Shown here: positions 44,027 through 52,500 of the stretch, piece by piece
How positions within the stretch are numbered: the stretch's first letter is position 1
Layout: each line of letters starts with the position of its first letter
Notes under the pieces: model-generated
The model's input: the letters and a program-made list of their open reading frames with translations, nothing else
Database searches by the model: none
What the model was told of the DNA's origin: nothing
Program-made: the position numbers and the translations under genes
Source of the DNA: Parasphingorhabdus sp.
GTDB lineage: Bacteria; Pseudomonadota; Alphaproteobacteria; Sphingomonadales; Sphingomonadaceae
Reading direction: 5' to 3'
Assembly: GCA_030373505.1 (NCBI GenBank)
Contig: JAUCYS010000009.1
Coordinates: 90,796-154,795, forward strand
DNA: 64,000 bases

Positions 44027-44037
44027 ACCAGGCCCAC

Positions 44038-44056
44038 GCTCCGGTTCCGCCGGAGT
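44038..44056 (+). terminator. Hairpin after mmsA
   Basis: CTCCGG / CCGGAG arms (44039-44044, 44050-44055) with a five-base loop start 12 bases after the mmsA stop. There is no long U tract; the stem may still end the transcript. Confidence 0.35.
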
Positions 44057-44508
44057 TGGAAATCAGGACAGTCGGTCCGGAATGCTGGATTTACCTGCGT
44101 TTCGGACCGAAGCAAAAGGCGTGGATATTCGCTCGATTCTGATGGCTCGGTGGCCTTTATATATCCGGACAATCGGGCAACATTGGCCCCTGATTGGTCA
44201 AGCAGAAATACTTATTCCCGAAAATGGAAAAGCCTGCTGGTTGTCATGAAGCCGACGCAAATTTGAAGCAGATACTGCCTTTCACTCCTGGGTCTTGTCA
44301 AAACGACAGAGGCTTGGAGCAACTCAGTATTTCGGAGAAGTGAGTTCGAAAAAAACGATATCGCGCAAGCGATTGACTATCGTATTTCACGCTAGGCTCT
44401 GTCTCCAGGTGTGACCGTTGCAGCTGAAATCAAGGCAGGCAAAAAGCGGGGCATACAATATTTGCTATCGCCGATTTCTGCACGACTTGATGAAGCGGGG
44501 AGGGAGAG
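44057..44508. other. Non-coding stretch, about 450 bp
   Basis: Only short open frames; none has protein-like features. Composition is more AT-rich than mmsA. I see no RNA gene or repeat in it. Confidence 0.4.
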
Positions 44509-44985
44509 GTGAAAAAATATCCCGTGGTTAGCCGAGCAGGCGCAGATTCAGCGGATTCATTGACCACTTCTCTAAGCTGGATGAGATACTCACCTTTATG
44601 TTGTCCACTTTATTATCTCTTGGTCCTCACCATCTCTTTGGTAACATTCATCATCACTGGTAATTCGATGACTCTCACCGGAGTTGTTTTTGTTGCGCTG
44701 ATGGCGCTGCGATGGAAATGTTTCGTGTTTTGGGGGCAGCGAGCGGCATTGATTTCCAGTCGACGTGTTTTCGTCAGAGGGGCTACTCCCGCTTTCGGGT
44801 TGCCCATATCAAAAGTGATTATGAAAAACTTGGTTCAGCCACCGCTGTGGAATTACATTTCTGCCTACCGTTTCACATTCCTGAACGGCAAGCCCGCGTC
44901 AAAGCTATTCCTCGCGGATAACTTCAGTTTTTTCTCCCTGTCTTGGAGGAACCAATATTATCTCAAGGCTGTCTTGAAGGGATAA
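44509..44985 (+). CDS. Uncharacterised membrane protein, PH-like C-terminal part
   Basis: A 158-residue product with a GTG start after GGGAGGGAGAG. Two membrane spans (about 34-52 and 56-72) are followed by a basic domain (VFWGQRAALISSRRVFVRG ... FLNGKPASKLFLADN) whose strand pattern recalls bacterial pleckstrin-like domains. I do not recognise the family. Codon use differs from the neighbouring mmsA, with many A/T-ending codons, so it may be acquired DNA. Whether it is expressed is uncertain. Confidence 0.45.
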   Translation: MKKYPVVSRAGADSADSLTTSLSWMRYSPLCCPLYYLLVLTISLVTFIITGNSMTLTGVVFVALMALRWKCFVFWGQRAALISSRRVFVRGATPAFGLPISKVIMKNLVQPPLWNYISAYRFTFLNGKPASKLFLADNFSFFSLSWRNQYYLKAVLKG

Positions 44986-45013
44986 CGCCAATTTTCGCTG
45001 GCAAAGTTTTAAA

Positions 45014-45040
45014 TACCAACGCACCGGTGCTGCGTTGGTA
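45014..45040 (+). terminator. Hairpin with 10-bp perfect arms
   Basis: TACCAACGCA and its complement flank a seven-base centre, 28 bases after the stop of the gene ending at 44985. It is followed by C residues, not a U tract. It may be a terminator or part of the attachment-site region, as the tRNA fragment starts 50 bases later. Confidence 0.4.
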
Positions 45041-45474
45041 CCCCTAGCGCATTTTCCACATCACACACATTTCATAACCTATTGAAACAATGGTGAGCGA
45101 AGCTGGGCTCGAACCAGCGACCTACTGATTAAAATGAGGCTATCTGGGGTGGATAGACCTTAAAATTGTACAGCTTTTCTGGAAGAATTTATTGCGCTGG
45201 GTCACGAGGTGGTACCATTCCCATTATATGGTTCACAATAAAGTCTGAAATTGGACCGGAAGCGGTTCTTCCGTATTGGACAGGTCCGCTCGTAGCAGAA
45301 GCGGAAGTCAGTGTATCTGGACCCCAGGCACTTCCGTAAGTTCAAGTGCGTCCTCGATATCGACGCGGATTTGCGTGCCCAATATCCTTGGCTCCCAAGG
45401 TCATTCCGGTGATTGATAACGTTTATTTAATCAAGGTGTAGCAAACAGGGACTTAAATTTTTCACGAGGGCGCA
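45041..45474. other. Gap with tRNA fragment and operon promoter region
   Basis: The tRNA fragment (45091-45134) is the only recognised element. From 45135 to 45474 no gene was found; short peptides in all frames look random. An AT-rich part near 45410-45460 should hold the promoter of the receiver/exopolysaccharide operon; it contains TTGAT and ATCAA twelve bases apart, too far for an FNR box. Confidence 0.45.
45091..45134 (-). pseudogene. 3' half of a tRNA-Lys gene, probable att site of an integrated element
   Basis: Read on the minus strand the 44 bases begin with the anticodon-loop part TTTTAATCAGTAGG, continue with a perfect five-pair T stem and TTCGAGC loop (45099-45117 region), then the 3' acceptor strand TTCGCTC and ACCA. 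The bases before it (the D arm and 5' acceptor strand, expected GAGCGAA) are absent: the anticodon stem cannot form. TTTTAATCAG is what follows the first anticodon-loop base in tRNA-Lys(UUU). Integrases that target tRNA genes leave exactly such a 3' copy at the far end of the element. Confidence 0.8.
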
Positions 45475-45846
45475 ATGGCAAGAATTCTAATAGCGGACGA
45501 TGACGTCATTATTGTAGAGATGCTGCGCTTTCGGCTTGAAGCGGCTGCGCATGAGGTGGCGGTCGCCTTGGACGGGATGGCGGCATTGGAAAACGCCGGG
45601 GCAGATCGTCCAGACCTGATCGTGCTTGATTCAATGATGCCGGTAATATCCGGCCCGGAAGTTCTTGCGCGCTTGAAGGCCGATCCGGACCTCAAAGATA
45701 TTCCCGTTGTCATGCTTACGGCGCGCAAGGGCGAAAGCGATGTTGTCGCGGCCCTGAAATCGGGTGTCGACGAATATCTGACAAAGCCATTCATTCCGCA
45801 AGAACTGTTGGTGAGGATCGAAAACTTGCTCGCACGAGCCTCTTGA
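45475..45846 (+). CDS. CheY-like single-domain response regulator
   Basis: A 123-residue receiver with no output domain. Acidic pocket Asp8/Asp9, phospho-acceptor Asp52 in VLDSMMP, Thr82 in MLTARKGE and Lys104 in YLTKPF are all present, so it should be phosphorylatable. It is the first of four genes with four-base stop/start overlaps, so it is made in step with an outer-membrane TPR barrel, a HEAT protein and a glycosyltransferase. It probably regulates the synthase machine by protein contact. The convergent hybrid kinase with an HPt domain is a candidate donor. Confidence 0.9.
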   Translation: MARILIADDDVIIVEMLRFRLEAAAHEVAVALDGMAALENAGADRPDLIVLDSMMPVISGPEVLARLKADPDLKDIPVVMLTARKGESDVVAALKSGVDEYLTKPFIPQELLVRIENLLARAS

Positions 45847-46967
45847 TTTCCCGGCTCACCATCGGCGTTTTATTGATCGCACCCACCGCATTCCCCTTAC
45901 AGGCACAAACGATTGAGGAACAGAAAGCCACCGCCCAGAATGCCTTGCGGGACGGTGCGATTGACGACGCCCTTTTCATTCTGGGCGATCTGCTGCGCGA
46001 GAACCCGGAGGACGCCGATCTTCTGCGACGGCTTGCCGCCGTCCAGGCGGCGAACGGTGACTTTGCAGCAGCGCAACGGACAATAGACAAAGCGCATGCG
46101 CTTGCGCCGGGGGATCACGATATCGAGCTTGCCCGGGGCAATATTCTCTTGTGGCAGGGCAAGGTTGCGGAAGCGGAAACGCAAGGCCGGATCATCGCCT
46201 CTGCCGCACCTGATTATCCGGGGCTGAATGCTTTTCGAACCGCTATCGCGCGGCGTCGGGCGCAGAGCAGGGTCCGGGTTTCTAGCGCCAGTGCGGCGCA
46301 ATCGGTTTCGCGGGCCACATTTCGGCGTGGAGACCAGCAGAACTGGCTGACATCAGAAGCGGCTCTCGGCGTTTCGCTTGGTCCGGTGACGAGCGCGACT
46401 GTTGAGGTCAACCGGGAAGAAAGGCTGGCAACCGACACGCGGCTGTCGCTGCGTCTGGACAGGCGGATAGCGGGGGGCAATGTATATATAGCCGCAAGCG
46501 CAACCCCGGAGTCCGATTTTCGTGAGCGCTGGAGCATTTCGACTGGCATTGAAAAACGAATTTCAGCCAGCACCGACTTACTGCTCGACGCTCGCTATGC
46601 CTCCTATCGCGGAAGTGATGTCGGGGTTGTGCAGGCGGGCGTGCGTCAATTGCTCGGCGGCGATTTCATCGGGACGGTGCGGACGATCAATCTCTTCGGG
46701 GGAGGCGACGACTACCGGATCGGCGGGACCGTGCGGCTTGATTACGCACCACCGGGCAAGACGGGCTATTTTGTCAGCGTCGCAAGCTATCCCGATGTCG
46801 AAGCGGATGGCACCCGGCAATTGCGCGGTATTGCCACGGGCATCATTGCTCCGGTCGGCGAGCGTTTAACGGTGCGCGCAACCGCGGAATACGAAGAACG
46901 CCGCGACAGCTACTCGCGCAAGGCCGCGATAATCGGTATCAGCTGGAGGTTCGGCGAAGCGCAATGA
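45843..46967 (+). CDS. TPR plus YaiO-family outer-membrane beta-barrel protein
   Basis: The 374-residue precursor starts at TTG inside the receiver stop (TTGA) with a signal peptide (1-21, ending PLQA). Residues about 25-125 form TPR-like helices (ALFILGDLLRENPEDADLLRRLAAVQAANGDFAAAQ). Residues about 150-374 are alternating amphipathic strands ending in WRF, which matches YaiO-type barrels. TPR followed by barrel is the plan of BcsC, PgaA and NfrA, which let polysaccharide through the outer membrane. The C-terminal residues after WRF (GEAQ) are unusual for a barrel. Its gene overlaps the HEAT gene by four bases. Confidence 0.75.
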   Translation: MISRLTIGVLLIAPTAFPLQAQTIEEQKATAQNALRDGAIDDALFILGDLLRENPEDADLLRRLAAVQAANGDFAAAQRTIDKAHALAPGDHDIELARGNILLWQGKVAEAETQGRIIASAAPDYPGLNAFRTAIARRRAQSRVRVSSASAAQSVSRATFRRGDQQNWLTSEAALGVSLGPVTSATVEVNREERLATDTRLSLRLDRRIAGGNVYIAASATPESDFRERWSISTGIEKRISASTDLLLDARYASYRGSDVGVVQAGVRQLLGGDFIGTVRTINLFGGGDDYRIGGTVRLDYAPPGKTGYFVSVASYPDVEADGTRQLRGIATGIIAPVGERLTVRATAEYEERRDSYSRKAAIIGISWRFGEAQ

Positions 46968-47941
46968 TCGCGGTCCATATCTTCTGGATTTCTGCCGCTA
47001 TGGCGAGTGGAATGGCAGCGCTTTTCGGAGTGCTGCTGTTTCGCCGCTGGCGTGAGGAAGCAAAGGCACGAAAAGCAGGGGACGTTCTTGCAGCCATCAC
47101 CCGCAGCTACTTGAGACGCGTTGCCGGGCAGCTTGATAACGAAGCCTCTCCCGCCTGGACGGTTGACCAAAGACTTGCGGTCGTCAGCCATATTCGACTT
47201 TTGTTGCGCGGTGGCGAGCGTGACCGGCTGATGCAGATGGCCGAACTCGATGGACTGTTGCGGGCCACCTTGCGCAAATCACGCAGCTGGCGCGCAGCCC
47301 GCAGAGTCGATACTATACGCCAGCTCCAGCAATTTGGCAGCGAGGCCTGTATTGCCCGGCTTCGGGAGATTTTCACGTCAGATCGTGTCGGTGCCGTTCG
47401 GCTGGAGGCTGCCTTCGCCCTTGCCTCGATCAAGGCGCTGCCGCCGCCGCGCGAGACCATCCGTATCCTTGGGATGTTCCAGCGCAAGTCCACCCGGCTC
47501 GACAGCGCGCTGCTTCGCTCTTCAGCCCCCCACTATGTGGACCAGTTGAACCTGCTGCTTGCCGATCCTTTGCCCCATGCGAAACGGGCGCTGATCATCG
47601 ATGCACTGGGCTGGTCGGAAGACCCCTCTGTTTTGCCGACCCTCGAACGCGCCAGCCGTACCGACAATCCCGAACTGAGGAGTGCAGCCCTGCGCGCTGC
47701 AGCAAAACTCGGCCATCCATCTGCCGCGGAATGGGTAATCGACCTGCTTTCAGATCCGGTTGCGTTCGTCCGCATCCAGGCCGTCAACAGCTGCGCTGCG
47801 CTCGGTCTGCGCGACGCGATACCTGACCTACACCGGTTGATGGAAGACCAGGATATTTGGGTCAGGTTGCGCTCTGAACAGGCGCTTGATGTGCTCGAGT
47901 ATGAATGGCCCAGTGATGGTTTGAAAGGTCTTGTTGCATGA
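46964..47941 (+). CDS. Membrane-anchored HEAT-repeat protein
   Basis: The 325-residue protein has an N-terminal membrane span (about 4-27), a basic linker, then at least five HEAT/PBS-lyase-like helical repeats (about 110-320): SDRVGAVRLEAAFALASI, DPLPHAKRALIIDALG, DNPELRSAALRAAAKLG, DPVAFVRIQAVNSCAALG, DQDIWVRLRSEQALDVL. The positive flank (RRWREEAKARKA) after the span suggests the repeats are in the cytoplasm. No enzyme motif is seen. Its place between the outer-membrane barrel and the synthase suggests a scaffold linking the receiver to the glycosyltransferase. Confidence 0.75.
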   Translation: MIAVHIFWISAAMASGMAALFGVLLFRRWREEAKARKAGDVLAAITRSYLRRVAGQLDNEASPAWTVDQRLAVVSHIRLLLRGGERDRLMQMAELDGLLRATLRKSRSWRAARRVDTIRQLQQFGSEACIARLREIFTSDRVGAVRLEAAFALASIKALPPPRETIRILGMFQRKSTRLDSALLRSSAPHYVDQLNLLLADPLPHAKRALIIDALGWSEDPSVLPTLERASRTDNPELRSAALRAAAKLGHPSAAEWVIDLLSDPVAFVRIQAVNSCAALGLRDAIPDLHRLMEDQDIWVRLRSEQALDVLEYEWPSDGLKGLVA

Positions 47942-49371
47942 ATGTTTCCGATCTCCAAACCGTCGCCACAAATCTCGTTCTATATCTGGCTCTTGCATGC
48001 TTCCTGGTGGTTGCGGCCCGAAATGCAATCAGCGTTTTTCAGCTTATCGTGGCAGCATGGGTGTTTGCGACGCGGATCCGGCCGGGCAAAAATTCGGTCG
48101 AACTGTGGCAGCGTTACGGAGACCTCGCGCTCCCGGTGTCGGTGATCGCGCCGGCTTTCAACGAGGAACTGTCGATCGTCAACAGTGTCAAGGCGCTGCT
48201 CGCACTCGAATATCCGCATCACGAGGTGATCGTTGTCAACGACGGATCGAAGGATGACACACTGGGTACCCTGATACGGGATTTCGATATGGAGGCGTGC
48301 AACCGAACCCAGATCGCGACACTCCAGAAGACGGCGATCCTCGGTACGTGGCGGTCCCGGCGCTATCCCAATCTGCTGGTGATCGACAAGGAGAACGGAC
48401 GCAAAGCGGATGCCGCCAACGCCGGGATCGGTTTCGCGCGGACGCCGCTGGTGTGTGTAATTGATGCGGATTCGATTATTGAATCCGATGGCCTGTTGCG
48501 CGCCGCCGAACCCTTCATGCACGACAATGGTCAGCTGATGGCGGTCGGCGGTACCATCAGGATAGCCAACGACTGCGAGATCGAAGGCGGATCCATACGC
48601 AAAATCGGCGTGGCCAAGGCCTTGGTTCCGCGCTTTCAGATTGTCGAATATCTGCGGGCGTTTCTCTCCTGCCGGGTGGCCAATGCCCACACCAACACGT
48701 TAATGCTTATCTCCGGCGCCTTTGGCATGTTCCGGCGCGACGTGTTGATCGAAATTGGCGGCTACCGGCATGACACGGTCGGCGAGGATCTTGAGCTGGT
48801 GGTGCGAATCCACCGGTACATGCGCGAACAGCGACGCAAATATGCGATAAAATTCGTGCCAGACGTCGTCTGCTGGACGGAAGCCCCCGCCAATCTGGCA
48901 GGACTCAAGGGGCAAAGGGCCCGCTGGCAGCAAGGAGCACTCGAGACGCTTCAGCGGCACCGGAAAATGATCTTCAATCCGCGCTATGGCCGGATCGGGA
49001 TGATCGGCATGCCGCAACTGATTCTAGAAGATGTGATTGGCCCACCCTCAGAAATCATCGGCTATTTTGTCGTGCCTGCAGCAATTTTGCTGGGGGTTCT
49101 TGACCCGATGATGGCGCTTGCGTTTCTCGGACTCACGGTGCTGTTCGGCACGGGGCTCAGTCTGGGCAGTCTGGCACTCGAAGAGGTCCAGCTCAGGCGG
49201 ACACCCAATGCGCGAGACCTTTCCCGTATCGGCGAGGCAGCCCTGTTCGAGAATTTCGGGTTTCGCCAGGTCAACCTTCTCTATCGCCTGCGCGGGATCC
49301 GAAGTTTTTTCCGCAGCGACACTAGATGGGAAGGGGTTCCGCGTGCCGGGTTCGGCAAGCCCGACCTTTAA
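47938..49371 (+). CDS. Processive family 2 glycosyltransferase (polysaccharide synthase)
   Basis: A 477-residue inner-membrane protein with spans at about 12-46 (two) and three or more after 370. The GT domain has the four processive motifs: VNDGSKDD (Asp102), DAD at 176-178, GED at 282-284 and QRARW at 326-330, as in BcsA, PgaC and hyaluronan synthases, which make and export a beta-linked chain. There is no PilZ domain, unlike BcsA. It ends a four-gene operon. The polymer is unknown. E. coli yaiP, beside yaiO, is a comparable pair. Confidence 0.82.
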   Translation: MNVSDLQTVATNLVLYLALACFLVVAARNAISVFQLIVAAWVFATRIRPGKNSVELWQRYGDLALPVSVIAPAFNEELSIVNSVKALLALEYPHHEVIVVNDGSKDDTLGTLIRDFDMEACNRTQIATLQKTAILGTWRSRRYPNLLVIDKENGRKADAANAGIGFARTPLVCVIDADSIIESDGLLRAAEPFMHDNGQLMAVGGTIRIANDCEIEGGSIRKIGVAKALVPRFQIVEYLRAFLSCRVANAHTNTLMLISGAFGMFRRDVLIEIGGYRHDTVGEDLELVVRIHRYMREQRRKYAIKFVPDVVCWTEAPANLAGLKGQRARWQQGALETLQRHRKMIFNPRYGRIGMIGMPQLILEDVIGPPSEIIGYFVVPAAILLGVLDPMMALAFLGLTVLFGTGLSLGSLALEEVQLRRTPNARDLSRIGEAALFENFGFRQVNLLYRLRGIRSFFRSDTRWEGVPRAGFGKPDL

Positions 49372-49379
49372 CTGCAGGG

Positions 49380-49393
49380 CGTGGCTAGCCACG
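49380..49393. repeat. 14-bp perfect palindrome
   Basis: CGTGGCTAGCCACG lies eight bases after the glycosyltransferase stop, in the gap between convergent genes. The stem would have a very tight loop; termination or a binding site are both possible. Confidence 0.35.
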
Positions 49394-49531
49394 GCTGGGA
49401 GACCAGTCCCGGACGCGAGAATTCTGTAAAAAGTTACAAGGCATCGACAGCGATCAAAGCCCAGTCCACCAACCGTGAACAGGTCATGTCTTATGAACTG
49501 CTGAGATTGCTACCACCCCTTGGGCGCGGCC

Positions 49532-52500
49532 TCACGCCGCCAGCATCTTCCTGATCTCCCTCAACATAGCAGGAACATCGCCTGCGGCGCTTGTCGGCAG
49601 GCGATCCTCCATCTCGCTACTGGCTTCACCGAGCTTCGCTTCGCCGAAGAAGGCTGCAATGCCGGCGATCTGGTGGAGCTGGGAGACAAGGCCGCTCAGG
49701 GCCTGCTCGTCAAACTTCGTTTGACGCAGTATCTCGTCTATTGCCGACAGCACATTCTGCTTTTGGTCGACGTACATCCGAATGATTTCCGGGTTGGTTT
49801 CCTGCTCGATCTCCGGGACGGCCGATTTTGGTGCAACCCTACCCCATGTTGCGAGAGCTGCCTCCAGGTCACGCATGCGCAGTGGTTTGGCCAGATGCGC
49901 TTGCATTCCGGCTGCACGGCAGGTGGCAATATCTTCGGGATAGGCATTGGCGGTCAGTGCGACGATCGGCAGGGATTCAGAATCATGCCCGCCAGCGCGC
50001 AATCGCCGGGTTGCCTCCAGTCCGTCTAGCGTCGGCATTTGCATATCCATCAGCACCAGCCCGTAGGGCTTGCCGAGTTTGCGTTGCTTCTCGACCATCG
50101 CGATCGCCCGCGCGCCATCCTCCGCGAGATCAGCACTGAAACCGGCCTTTTTCAGCATGGACAACGTCAACCGCTGGTTGATCGGATTGTCTTCTGCCAC
50201 CAATACACGAACTTCCGTGATACATTTCTGTAACTTTGCTTCGCCGACGGGGGCGTCGACCGTGTCGGGCGTGTCAGTTATTTCGAGTGGCAGAATCAGC
50301 GTGAAATTGGATCCCTTCCCGGGCTCGCTGGTCGCCGACAATGTGCCACCGAGCAACTCTGCCAATTGAGCGCTGATCGGCAGGCCCAGACCGGTTCCTC
50401 CATAGCGCCGTGCGGTGGAATCATCGGCCTGCGTGAATTTCTCGAAGACCGAGGCGATCCGGTCCGGAGCGATGCCGATCCCCGTATCGCGGACATTGAC
50501 ACGAAATTCAGATCCGGCTTCTGCCAGATCAGCTGTCACCTCCACCTCCACCGTACCCTGCTCGGTGAACTTGAGTGCGTTGCCGATCAGATTGAGAATG
50601 ATTTGACGCAGCCGCATCGGGTCAGTTTGCACGAATTTGGGTACATTTTCTGCTACAGTCAGCACAAGCGACAAACCTTTCTGCTTTGCAACCGGCTCCA
50701 TCAGCCTGAGGCATCCCCCCAATTTGTGACGCAGATCGGTTGGTTCGTTGGCAGCCGTCATCTGCCCGGCCTCGATTTTTGCCAGATCAAGCACGTCATT
50801 GAGCAAGCGCAGCATGGCGCGGCCGGAATCGGCTATCATTTCAAGCTGTTCGCGTTGCTCGCCCTTGACATCCCCCAAGAGCGCCAGTTCAGTAAACCCG
50901 ATTACACCGTTCATCGGTGTGCGGATCTCATGACTCATATTGGCGAGAAATGCGGACTTGGCCTCGACGGCAGCTTCCGCGGCGCCCTTGGCGGTTTTCA
51001 GATCCTCTTCAAGAAGTTTTGTCTGATTCACATTACGCAGCGAAGCGATAATCTCGCTCGGTTCTCCGGTCACCGGATCACGAACAAGGCCGCAACTCGC
51101 TTCAAGCCAGTTGAAAACCCCGGCCTCGACCAGACTTTTCGAGCGGAAGGCAAGCCGCGCCTGCTCCTGATCTCCGCGCGCCATGCTGGCGAACACTTCT
51201 TTTACCGCTTCGTCATCGTCCTCGTGGAATCCGGCAATGAACTGTTTTCCCACAAGGACCGAATGCTCAACCCCGAATACGCTCTTCGCCGAAGGAGAAG
51301 CATATTTGCAGATTCCATCCAGATTGAGTCGCAAGACTGCATCGGTGGCGTTTTCAGCCAGCAGGGAAAGTTGGGCTTCGCGCTTGACGAGTTCGCCTTG
51401 CGCACGTCTGCGCTCGGTAATGTCCGTTGCGACCCCGATATATCCGGCTACTTCGCCATCCTGGTCGATCTCGGGTCCGGAAGTGGCATGCGCCCAGACG
51501 ACCACGCCGTCTGGCCGTAGCCAGCGAAACTCCTCGTCGAACGACTGGCCGCTTGTCACCGCTTCAACCCACAATGGCCGGATGCGCCCCGCATCGTCTG
51601 GATGCAGCGCCCGTGACCAACCTGATCCTTCCCATTCCCCGTCCGCCAGACCGGTCAACTGTTTCCACTTGTTGTTGACATAAGTGCACTCCCCCTGTGC
51701 ATCCGTCCGGAAAATGCCCGCTGGTGCCATGTTGGAGAGGACCTGGAAGCGTCTTTCGCTCTCGATCAGCCGTTCGGTCGCCTTCCGTTGCTCGGTGATG
51801 TCGTTGAGCACGCCCACAAAGCCGACGATTTCTCCATCATTGTTGAATTCGACCGCGTTGACTGCTTCGCACCAGAAATCTTCTCCGTCGCGATCGATAA
51901 AGCGAATGACACGTCGCCGGACATCGCCCGGCTTGTTGAAGCCCGAGAAAGCGGGGTCGTTTTCATATTCCTCGCCGGAAGCAAGTACCGCCTTCCACCC
52001 ATCGCCCAGCATGGCCTCGGCATCAATCCTGAAGCGACTGAGCCATGCTGAATTGACATAGGTTATACTGCCCGTTTCGTCGGCTTGGAAAATTCCTACC
52101 GGCGATGCTTCGGCCAGACGCCGGAAACGGGCCTCGCTCTCGGCCAGAGCGTGGTCGCGCATGGCTCTTTCGCTAACGTCGCTGAAATTGCCGATGGCAC
52201 CGCAAAACAGACCATCTTCATCCAACACCGGTTCAATACCGATCGATATATGGCGAAGGACATTGCCAGGCGTCTCCAGGCGAAGGAGAACCTTGCCATC
52301 AGGTTGCTGACCCGCTTCGAGGGTTGCCTTGAGAGCAGCGAGCTGGGGCAGGTCGTCGACATGCACGTTCGCAAAAGCAGCCTCGCCAACGGCCTGGGTA
52401 ATCGCTTCGCCGGTCAGGGCCGACCACTGACGATTCAGATATTTCCAGCGCCAATTGCCATCGATCTTGAATATCACTTCGCTGACACCGTCCATGATTG

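Noticed and set aside
43983..44249. 88-codon plus-strand frame crossing the mmsA end
   Set aside because: It begins inside mmsA in another frame and continues into apparently non-coding DNA with no motif.
45410..45440. TTGAT and ATCAA upstream of the receiver gene
   Set aside because: They are twelve bases apart; an FNR site needs four.
45135..45474. Short peptides after the tRNA fragment that might be gene remnants
   Set aside because: None can be extended beyond about 30 codons and no frame resembles a transposase or integrase.
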